NCBI GenBank assembly: GCA_015075515.1
Contig: JABTUE010000001.1
Coordinates: forward strand, 1,201,001-1,265,000
Direction of reading: 5' to 3'
Origin: Planctomycetota bacterium
Lineage (GTDB): Bacteria; Planctomycetota; UBA8742; UBA2392
DNA: 64,000 nucleotides
In this document: positions 41,098 to 48,087 of the stretch, piece after piece
Layout of the letters: every line of letters begins with the position of its first letter
Position numbering within the stretch: the first letter of the stretch is position 1
Made by a program: the position numbers and the translations under genes
The notes under the pieces: model-generated
The model's input: only the letters and a program-made list of their open reading frames with translations
Database searches by the model: none
What the model was told of the DNA's origin: nothing

Positions 41098-41622
41098 TCA
41101 TGCCGTGGCGACAGTTGCGGCGGCGTCGGCCGGCTCCTTTGCCGCCTGGGGCGGCTGGGGGGTGGGCTCAGAACCCGCCTGGCTGGCCGCTTGTGGCGAC
41201 TTTGGCGGACAAAGTGACGCCTCGGCGGCCGACATTTCGGCCAGCGCGTGCTTCACCATCGCCAGACATTCGGCCTTGAGGCGTTCCCGGCGCTCCAGCA
41301 GGTCGTGCAGCATGCGGTCCACGCGGTAGGCGATGCTGGGGCTGACCGTCCAGCGGTGAGGCTTGGTGAAGTCGCTGTCGCCCACAATCGCCAGTTCGCG
41401 GTCGTGGATCGCCAGCAGCTTTTTGCAGCGTTCGATGCTGGCGTCCAGCTCGGTGCCGCTGCGTTCGGCGTACAGGCTTTCGGCCGCGGCCTGAAGGCGC
41501 GCGTGCATTTCTTTGGCCTCGGCCAGGCTGGGCGTGTTGCCGCCTTTGGGTTGCGCCGGAGCCGCCGGCGTCGGGACCGAATGGTGTTGGGGTTTGGGCC
41601 TGACACGGTGATAGCGAGCCAT
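41098..41622 (-). CDS. Hypothetical protein with central coiled coil
   Basis: A 174-aa soluble protein. The first 30 residues are basic and Pro/Gln-rich (RPKPQHHSVPTPAAPAQP), the middle (about 30-135) is helical and highly charged (EAKEMHARLQAAAESLYAER, ASIERCKKLLAIHDRELAIV, RVDRMLHDLLERRERLKAEC), and the end is Ala/Pro/Gln-rich. There is no signal peptide. ATG 41622 is chosen because the frame further upstream is low-complexity and antisense to the neighbour gene. No family is recognised. Confidence 0.5.
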   Translation of the reverse strand: MARYHRVRPKPQHHSVPTPAAPAQPKGGNTPSLAEAKEMHARLQAAAESLYAERSGTELDASIERCKKLLAIHDRELAIVGDSDFTKPHRWTVSPSIAYRVDRMLHDLLERRERLKAECLAMVKHALAEMSAAEASLCPPKSPQAASQAGSEPTPQPPQAAKEPADAAATVATA

Positions 41623-41808
41623 GACAGTGCTCTGGTTGTGACCGGCACGGACCTTCCGCGCCCGATACAGAAAGTATACGGGCGGGTGCGACATTTTTCG
41701 GGCGTGGGGGGGGGTCTTGACCCTGACCTGAATCTTGACCCGAAAAAGTGCGTTTGCGGCGATACCCGTGCCGGGCAGCGGGGTTAGATGCTCATCCAAG
41801 GAGACGCC

Positions 41809-42534
41809 ATGACCCGCCTGATCCCACTGCTGGTTCTGTGCCTGGCGCTGGCCGCCGGTTTGTCCGCCCAGGGCATCGGCCGCAGCCCCGCCAAGTCCCG
41901 CAACAGCCTCAAGAAAGGCGCCAACGAAGCCGCCAAAGAGGCCCAGAACGCGGCCAACAAGGCCCGCAAGGCGGAAAACCGCAGCGAAGCCGAGGAAAAG
42001 CGCGAAGCAGCCAAGGAAGCCAAACAACCCAAAGGCGAGGGCCCGGAGATTGTCCTGCCGGAAGACGGCGACGATGTGGTTCCGGAACCCGGCGAAACCG
42101 TCGCGCGCGCGGAAAAGGACACCACAATTGACGACGTGATGGACATGCTCAAGCTGACCGACAAGGTCAAGCGCGAGCAGTTCAAGAAAAACGTGCTTGC
42201 CGCCTGGGAAGCCAGCGAGAAAGAGGACAAGCGCTACGCCCCGGTCTACAAGAAGGCCGACACGCCTGAAAAGCGCGAGGCCGCGCGCAAGGAGCACCAG
42301 GAAAAGCTCAAGGCGATCTGGACCAAGTCAGACGAAGACATGGCCAAGCAGAAGCTGCTGACCGAAGAACAGACCAAACAGTGGAAGAAGGCCTCCGAGG
42401 AACTGCGCACCAAGACCGCGACCGACATTTTTTATGAGGCGCGCGAAAAGGCCGAGGCCCAGCAGGCCAAAGACAAGGCCGAAAAGAAACCGGAGGCGGA
42501 GAACCCCCAGCCCAAAGACGCCCAGGACAAGTAG
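41809..42534 (+). CDS. Secreted charged coiled-coil protein
   Basis: A 241-aa protein with a signal peptide (RLIPLLVLCLALAAGLSAQG) and an extremely charged, Lys/Glu/Ala-rich mature part with long helices (RKAENRSEAEEKREAAKEAK, KAIWTKSDEDMAKQKLLTEE, EKAEAQQAKDKAEKKPEAEN). The centre (DTTIDDVMDMLKLTDKVKRE and on) may be a small folded helical domain. ATG 41809 is set by AAGGAG five nt upstream; an in-frame ATG at 41788 lacks one. A perfect hairpin follows the stop. The product is probably periplasmic; function unknown. Confidence 0.7.
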   Translation: MTRLIPLLVLCLALAAGLSAQGIGRSPAKSRNSLKKGANEAAKEAQNAANKARKAENRSEAEEKREAAKEAKQPKGEGPEIVLPEDGDDVVPEPGETVARAEKDTTIDDVMDMLKLTDKVKREQFKKNVLAAWEASEKEDKRYAPVYKKADTPEKREAARKEHQEKLKAIWTKSDEDMAKQKLLTEEQTKQWKKASEELRTKTATDIFYEAREKAEAQQAKDKAEKKPEAENPQPKDAQDK

Positions 42535-42552
42535 ACGTCAACCGGACGGAAA

Positions 42553-42579
42553 GGCGCCCGGCCCCAGGGGCCGGGCGCC
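42553..42579. terminator. Bidirectional GC hairpin between convergent genes
   Basis: A perfect 13-bp palindromic stem (42553-42565 with 42567-42579) around a single A lies between two convergent stops (42534 and 42598). There is no T-run on either side, so it may stop RNA polymerase poorly or act mainly to protect 3' ends. Confidence 0.7.
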
Positions 42580-42597
42580 GTCGCGTGATGTCCGCGT

Positions 42598-43809
42598 TCA
42601 GGGCCGCGGCGTCTTGCCGGCGGCCTTTTTCAGGTTCGACAGAATCAGGACCCCAAAGCCCGTGCCGTAGGCCTTGGTGTAGCCGTACAGCGGGTAATCC
42701 CAGAAACTGCCGTCGTCGTACTGGCCCTTGCACACCAGATCCGCCAGCGTGTCGGCGTAACGCCCGCGGATGTCTTCGGGCAGGGCCAGCACGTTGCGCG
42801 AGGCGTAGTAGTGGCCGAAGTAATAGTAATACGGCGCCGTGGCGTACCAGGCCTCGTGCGGGAACTGCCGTCCGCGGCCGATTTCAAGGAAGATGTGGTC
42901 CTTGAAGAAGTAGTCCAGTTGGCGGCGCAGGTCGTCGGGCTTGATCCGGCGCTTCCACAGGTAAAGGGCGTGGTCGCAGCTCTGGCTGCGGCCCAGACTG
43001 CCGCGCGGCAGGTTGGGTTCGTACATGGGCGCGTACTTGTGGTCGGTGCTGTAGAAGTACGCGCCGTTGGGAATGCGGTTGCGTTCGAGGTAATCCAGCG
43101 CGATCTGGGCGTTGTGGTCGCGGATGGAAAGACCGGCCTGGCGGGCCTCGTACAGCCCGACCAGCACGGCGGCGGTGGTGAAGCTGGTGGAGATATCGCC
43201 CGAGGGGCGCTTGGTGCGATAGTCAAAGTCGTAATAGCCCCAGCCGCCGTCGAGTGACTGGTGGTCCATCAGCCGGCGCAGTTCGTGCTCGGCGCGGTTG
43301 CGCAGGCGCGGGCGCAGGTCCTTGAACCGTTCGTCGCGCAGCGCGGCCCCGAAACATTCCAGCATGTAGGCGTGCGACCACACGTTGTAAAACGTGTCCA
43401 TGGTGGCGCGCGGCGTGTCGGGCGCGTCAATCAGATAGGCCAGACCCTTGCGCACGGCGGTATTGATTTCGGGTGTGGGCGGCTGGCGCATCAGCGCCAG
43501 CACGCACAGCGCGGTGCTGGCGTTGCCCCAGACGTGCAGGCTGTTGATGCTGCCCAGATAGATGTCATAGGGCCGGCGCATCATGTAGCCCCAGTCGCCC
43601 TTTTCCTTCTGGGTGTCCAGAATGTGCCGCACCGCGCGGTCCAGGTTGGGCTGGTACTTCCACGGGCCGGGCGTGCCGGCCGTCGGCGCGGGCTGCCCGG
43701 CGGGGGTGTTGCGCGCGGGGCCGGTCTTGTGCGGGGCCGGCGCCGGTGGCGTGCAGGCGCCCAGCGCCAGAACGATCACGCAGGCCGTCAGTGGTGCCGC
43801 AAGACGCAT
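42598..43809 (-). CDS. Alpha/alpha-toroid lipoprotein (squalene-cyclase-like repeats)
   Basis: A 403-aa lipoprotein (lipobox ALGAC, Cys about residue 19, then a Pro/Ala linker) whose body is a set of prenyltransferase/squalene-oxidase-type helical repeats: AVRHILDTQKEKGDWGYMMR, STALCVLALM, QSLDGGWGYYDFD, STSFTTAAVLVGLYEA, and the end GQYDDGSFWDYP with TGFGVLILSNL. The acid DxDD of class II triterpene cyclases is absent, and the protein is exported, so it is unlikely to be a cyclase. A Tyr-rich segment (APYYYYFGHYYASRN, about residue 325) recurs in the neighbouring toroids. ATG 43809 has CAGGAG upstream. Probably an outer-membrane or periplasmic protein of unknown role. Confidence 0.8.
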   Translation of the reverse strand: MRLAAPLTACVIVLALGACTPPAPAPHKTGPARNTPAGQPAPTAGTPGPWKYQPNLDRAVRHILDTQKEKGDWGYMMRRPYDIYLGSINSLHVWGNASTALCVLALMRQPPTPEINTAVRKGLAYLIDAPDTPRATMDTFYNVWSHAYMLECFGAALRDERFKDLRPRLRNRAEHELRRLMDHQSLDGGWGYYDFDYRTKRPSGDISTSFTTAAVLVGLYEARQAGLSIRDHNAQIALDYLERNRIPNGAYFYSTDHKYAPMYEPNLPRGSLGRSQSCDHALYLWKRRIKPDDLRRQLDYFFKDHIFLEIGRGRQFPHEAWYATAPYYYYFGHYYASRNVLALPEDIRGRYADTLADLVCKGQYDDGSFWDYPLYGYTKAYGTGFGVLILSNLKKAAGKTPRP

Positions 43810-43931
43810 AGTTTCTCCTGGCAGGCCGTACAGGAAGCCGCCTGTGGGGGCTGCCTGCACGGGAGCAAAAGACCGGCCCGTGCGGTTACGCGGACCGGGC
43901 AGGGCGCTGGAAAACCCTTACCCGCGTCCTG

Positions 43932-45110
43932 CTAGGGCAGGTCCACATTGACCTTTGTGCCCACCAGCAGCGCGCCGTCGCCGTTGGCAATTTCGGCCGT
44001 GGCGCTGATCCGTCCCTTGGCGTCCACCACAAAGCCCACGGCGGTGATCCGGGCCTGGCCCGCCGCGTCGGCCCCCACGCGCAGGTTCACGCGCGCGCCC
44101 ACGGCAAGCTGCGCACGCGATCTGGCAGGCAGCGTGAACGTCACCTGCAGCCGGGTGGTGTCCACCACCGTGGCCAGCGCCTGGCCGCGCGCCAGCCGGT
44201 CGCCGGCGCGCAACTGGGCCTGCACGGAGTTGTTGCCCGCCGCGCCGCCGACCAGCACGTGCCCGTCGTGGGGCGCCTTGAGCACAAAGCCGCCGGCGTC
44301 GGATTCAAGGTCGGCCAGCGCCTTGCGGGCGTCTTCGAGTCCCTGGCGGGCGCGCACCAGCCGGTTGACCAGTTCAAAGTTGCCCTTTTCCTGCATGCGC
44401 TTGAGCCGGTCCAGTTCCGCGCGCGCGCCGTCCACGGCCGCGACCATGTCCTGTTCGATGCGCGGGATTTCCAGTTCCACAAAGCGCTTGTGGCTTTCCT
44501 TCTGCATTTCAAAGCGTTCCTTGGACTGCTTGAGCCGGCGCTTGCTGCGGTTGAGCACAATGTCCTGGCTTTCCCTGGCCAGGTCGTTGCCGCGGTAGAG
44601 TTCCTCAAGCTGGCGCAGTTCTTCTTCCTGGTCCTGGATGTTGAACTCGAAGCTTTCCAGGTTCATCTGGCTGTTGCGGATGCGGTTGTCGCGATCCTTG
44701 CGCCGGAAGAAATCCAGCGCCTCGGTGGCGCGTTCAAAGTCCCGCTGGGCCCTCTGTACCTGCAGCGGCAGTGTCACCTGGTGGTGATCGGTTGCGTCCT
44801 GGGCCGCGGCCAGGGCCTGTTCGGCCAGTTGCGCGTTTTCGCGCGCGCGCACCAGCCAGCGTTCATATTCCGCGGCGTCAACCTGGGCCACCACGTCGCC
44901 GGCCTTGACCCGTGTGCCGGGCGCGACCACCGACTTCAGGCGCAGTTCGCCGTTGTAGTTTTTCAGGTCCAGCTTGAGTTCCGTCGCGGCCACGGCCTCC
45001 AGGCGGCCGCTTTGCGTTTCGTCTTCCTGGCGTTCCTGGGCCAGGCTTTGGGCCGCAACACAGGCAATCAGGGCCGCGGCCAGGGGCAACCGCATGGCGA
45101 ATCGAGACAT
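43932..45110 (-). CDS. Periplasmic adaptor (HlyD/membrane-fusion-like) protein
   Basis: A 392-aa protein with a signal peptide (FAMRLPLAAALIACVAAQSLAQ). The layout is that of RND/ABC periplasmic adaptors: a biotinyl-lipoyl-like half (LRLKSVVAPGTRVKAGDVVA), a long helical hairpin (about 85-270, very rich in E/R/Q), the second lipoyl half (FVLKAPHDGHVLVGG) and a beta-barrel (LQVTFTLPARSRAQLAVGAR). It should bridge inner and outer membrane parts of an export system, but no transporter or outer-membrane channel is adjacent. It lies between two toroid genes on the same strand. The start is fixed by GGGAG 6 nt upstream. Confidence 0.8.
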   Translation of the reverse strand: MSRFAMRLPLAAALIACVAAQSLAQERQEDETQSGRLEAVAATELKLDLKNYNGELRLKSVVAPGTRVKAGDVVAQVDAAEYERWLVRARENAQLAEQALAAAQDATDHHQVTLPLQVQRAQRDFERATEALDFFRRKDRDNRIRNSQMNLESFEFNIQDQEEELRQLEELYRGNDLARESQDIVLNRSKRRLKQSKERFEMQKESHKRFVELEIPRIEQDMVAAVDGARAELDRLKRMQEKGNFELVNRLVRARQGLEDARKALADLESDAGGFVLKAPHDGHVLVGGAAGNNSVQAQLRAGDRLARGQALATVVDTTRLQVTFTLPARSRAQLAVGARVNLRVGADAAGQARITAVGFVVDAKGRISATAEIANGDGALLVGTKVNVDLP

Positions 45111-45200
45111 GAAAGCTCCCATCCACAAGTCCGGTCCGGGGGTCGGCGAAGTATAGAGAATTACGCGCCAAATGCGCGCGCCGGCAGACATTTAACCGAA

Positions 45201-45225
45201 CCGGCCTGCCGCGCGGGCAGGCCGG
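45201..45225 (-). terminator. Terminator after the PDZ-toroid gene
   Basis: A perfect 10-bp stem CCGGCCTGCC/GGCAGGCCGG with a 5-nt loop lies 7 nt past the stop of the 45232-47838 gene. On the minus strand it is followed by TTCGGTTAAATG, a weak T-rich tract. Confidence 0.65.
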
Positions 45226-45231
45226 TGTGGG

Positions 45232-47838
45232 TTATTCGCTGACTTCTCCGGGCGGCTTGCCGCCGGGGGTTACCGGGTTTTCCTTCTTGTCCTGGGTGAT
45301 CGTCGGGTCATAGCCGTCGCGCCAGCCGCCCTCGGTTTCGCCCAGAATCCACAGCGCCAGCCCGGTTCCCACCAGCTTGCCGAAGCTGGGGTGATCCAGC
45401 CACGTACCGTCTTCCAGGCGGGTTTTCATCACGGCCTTGGTGCAGATTTCGTTGATGTCCTTGAACGTCTTGCCGCCGATCATTTTGGCCGCCTGCAGCG
45501 TGTAATAGTGGCCGTAATGCCAGTAATAGGCGGCGTTCCACCAGCGGTCATAGTTGTGGGGCGAACCCTGGCGGTTGCCGGCCTGGTAGAACTCCATGCG
45601 CCGCACGGCGTCCAGTTCGCCGCGGTGGCGCACCCACAGGTCAATCTGTTTCTTCAGGTCGGCGGACTTGCGCCGGCCGGCCAGCACCAGCGTCATTTCG
45701 CAGATCGCGTTGCGTCCCTGGCAGCCGCGCACGTCAATGCCGCTCTGGTTGCCCTTGCTGCCGGCGCGGTAAACGTAGGTTTCGGCGCCGCCGTTCTGGG
45801 GGTCAGGCACGCGCAGGCTGGCGATCAGGTTTTCGGCGGCCTTGAGTGAATCCTTCAGATTCTTCTTAAGGCGCGGGTCCACGTCGTTCTGCACGTTGTA
45901 AAGCGCCAGCAGCGCCGCGGCGGTGCTGAAGCTGGGTGATTCGCCCATGTTGGGGTAATAGGCCCAGCCGCCTTCTTCAACGCCGGGGCCGGTGCCCGGG
46001 TCGTCACCGGGCTTCTGCATGATGAACTTGGCCTCGACGTTCTGGTTGCCGCGTCGCAGTCCCAGCACGATTTCGTCGCCGGCGGCGATCTGGCGCATCA
46101 TCATCACGCAGGCGTACAGGTTCTGAACCGGCTTGCCGTTGATGGTGACGATCTGGTCGCCGTCCTTGACGCCGGCCTTGTCGCTGACGCCGCCTTTCTT
46201 GAGGTTTTCGACCACGGCGGGCCCGAACGGAAAGGGGTTGGTGCGGGCAAAGCCGAACTGCGGGTCGCCGGGCATGACCACGACGTCGGGCGGACACATT
46301 TCGGATTTTTCTTCGCCCTCGGCGGTGACCCACTTGATCACCATGTTCTTGCCGGCGGGGACGGTGCCCGAAAAATCAATGTAGTGGTCAAGGCCGAGAA
46401 TCGGCACGTCGCCGATCCAGGTGACGCGGTCGCCCTTTTTGATGCCCAGGCGGTCCGCGGCGCCGCCGGGCAGAATCGCGTCCACGACCACGCCGTTGTC
46501 GTCGCCCTTGTCTTCTTCGGCGGGGGCAAAGCCGTACCAGCCTTCGGGGGCGGCCACGGCGCCGATGCTGGCGGACTTTTTCTTGCCGGCGCGCAGGAAC
46601 TCGACGCGCAATTTCTTGCCGGGCGGGGTGGTCTGTTCAATCGCGTCGAAGTCGGCGATTGCCTTGATGTCCTTGCCGTCAATTTTGGTGATCACGTCGC
46701 CCAGTTCCAGTTCGCCCTTGCTGGGGCTGAAGCGCAAAAACGCCTCGACCACCAGCCCGTCGCTGGCCTGGCTCAGGCGCACGCCCAGAAAGCCCGGCCA
46801 GGTCTGCGGCAGTTGCACGTCGCGTTCATAGTCTTTGCCGCCGGGGCGCGCGAACTTGACCTTGACCTTCTGGCCGCCCACCCATTCGCTTTCCAGCAGG
46901 TAGTAGTCCACGGCGTTTTCAATCCGCAGACCTTCGGCCATCACCACCTTGTCGCCGGGCGCCACGCCGGATTTTTCGGCCATGCTGCCCGGAATCACGC
47001 GCAGCACAGGGGCACCGCCGCGGTAGTTGGTGTCGGTGGGGGGCTGCAACACCACGCCCAGGTACGACGGCATGGCCGTGTCCTTCATGCGCGCCGACAG
47101 ACGCGCCTTCTTCTTGCGTTCCAGCAGCGTCGCTTCGCTGTTGGAAAGCTGAAGCTTCAGCATGGCCTGCACCATGCGGCGCGACACGGCGGCGATTTCG
47201 CCCTTGCGCTCGGCGTCGGTCGTGGCCTTGAACTCCATGTGCAGAAACTTCAGGCCCAGTGTGTAGCGCCAGTTGGCGTACCAGACCTTCAGCGGCAGTT
47301 TGCCGCGGTAGACGCGGTCCATCACGAAATCGGCCGCGCGCTTGAGCGCGGGTTCGATGCGCGCCGGGTCAACCTTGACGTGATAGCGCAGGGCGATGCC
47401 TGCCAGCGACGTGGCGGCAATGGCGTCCACGGCTTCGTCGGCGGTTTCGCTCAGCAGCGTGCCGGTCAGGTCCACGTCCCAGGCGCCGTTTTCCTTTTGC
47501 AGGCCCAGAATGTAGTTCACGCCTTTGGTGATGGCCGCGCGCACGTCGGCGTCGCTGGGCATGGGGCCGGAAAGATCCAGCGGCGGGTCAGGCTTCCAGC
47601 CCGCGGGCAGCGGCCCGCGCGCCTGGATCAGTTCGGGGCCCGAGCCCGCGCCGCCGGCATCCAGCAGAATGCGGGTGGCCAGCGGTGCCAGGGCGTTGTC
47701 GCCGGCATCGGGCGGAACGGTCGCGGCCGGCGCCGGTACGGCAGCGGCCGGCACATCGGATGTTGTCGGCGGAACGGTCAGGCCGACCAGCATGGCCGTG
47801 GCGGCGGCAACGACAGCGACGCCCAAAAATCTGCTCAT
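45232..47838 (-). CDS. Exported alpha/alpha-toroid protein interrupted by about four PDZ domains
   Basis: An 868-aa protein with a signal peptide (VAVVAAATAMLVGLTVPPTT). Residues about 80-250 are toroid-type helical repeats (KGVNYILGLQKENGAWDVDL, AIAATSLAGIALRYHV). From about 256 to 606 come tandem PDZ-like domains: SYLGVVLQPP...SMAEKSGVAPGDKVVMAE, GFLGVRLSQAS...GELELGDVITKIDGK, YGFAPAEED...GAADRLGIKKGDRVTWIG, and FGFARTNPF...KGGVSDKAGVKDGDQIVT. The toroid resumes at about 620 (GGWAYYPNMGESPSFSTAAA, CQGRNAICEMTLVLAGRRKS, NAAYYWHYGHYYTLQAAKM, EDGTWLDHP, GTGLALWILGE). So one toroid seems split by a PDZ block. No protease or cyclase motif is present. A terminator follows. Confidence 0.8.
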   Translation of the reverse strand: MSRFLGVAVVAAATAMLVGLTVPPTTSDVPAAAVPAPAATVPPDAGDNALAPLATRILLDAGGAGSGPELIQARGPLPAGWKPDPPLDLSGPMPSDADVRAAITKGVNYILGLQKENGAWDVDLTGTLLSETADEAVDAIAATSLAGIALRYHVKVDPARIEPALKRAADFVMDRVYRGKLPLKVWYANWRYTLGLKFLHMEFKATTDAERKGEIAAVSRRMVQAMLKLQLSNSEATLLERKKKARLSARMKDTAMPSYLGVVLQPPTDTNYRGGAPVLRVIPGSMAEKSGVAPGDKVVMAEGLRIENAVDYYLLESEWVGGQKVKVKFARPGGKDYERDVQLPQTWPGFLGVRLSQASDGLVVEAFLRFSPSKGELELGDVITKIDGKDIKAIADFDAIEQTTPPGKKLRVEFLRAGKKKSASIGAVAAPEGWYGFAPAEEDKGDDNGVVVDAILPGGAADRLGIKKGDRVTWIGDVPILGLDHYIDFSGTVPAGKNMVIKWVTAEGEEKSEMCPPDVVVMPGDPQFGFARTNPFPFGPAVVENLKKGGVSDKAGVKDGDQIVTINGKPVQNLYACVMMMRQIAAGDEIVLGLRRGNQNVEAKFIMQKPGDDPGTGPGVEEGGWAYYPNMGESPSFSTAAALLALYNVQNDVDPRLKKNLKDSLKAAENLIASLRVPDPQNGGAETYVYRAGSKGNQSGIDVRGCQGRNAICEMTLVLAGRRKSADLKKQIDLWVRHRGELDAVRRMEFYQAGNRQGSPHNYDRWWNAAYYWHYGHYYTLQAAKMIGGKTFKDINEICTKAVMKTRLEDGTWLDHPSFGKLVGTGLALWILGETEGGWRDGYDPTITQDKKENPVTPGGKPPGEVSE

Positions 47839-47961
47839 GGAAGCTCCCCCGAACTACAGCCGCCCGCACCGCGGCCCAAGTTGTAGTGAACGGTTGAAAC
47901 GCTTACTTGAAGTACGAAGTTCCGGCCTTTCGGGGCGAAACAAACCGCCCGGCGGGCCAAT

Positions 47962-47991
47962 CTTATCACCCGGGTCTGTCCGGCGAAGCAA
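47962..47991 (-). promoter_or_regulatory. Candidate promoter of the PDZ-toroid gene
   Basis: On the minus strand TTGCTT (47991-47986) is followed after 18 nt by GATAAG (47967-47962), about 125 nt before ATG 47838. Match to sigma-70 is partial. Both hexamers are visible in the only moderately AT-containing part of this gap. Confidence 0.25.
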
Positions 47992-48087
47992 ATGCCGAAA
48001 AAGCGTCAGGGGCGCCACAGTCAGAAATGCCGGTTGCGGCGGGTCGGTGTCGGTTTCCGCCGGTTTTTGCAAATCCTTTTGCGGCAA

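Noticed and set aside
42553..42579. Insertion-sequence inverted repeat
   Set aside because: The palindrome is a single tight stem between convergent stops with no transposase or target duplication; a terminator explains it.
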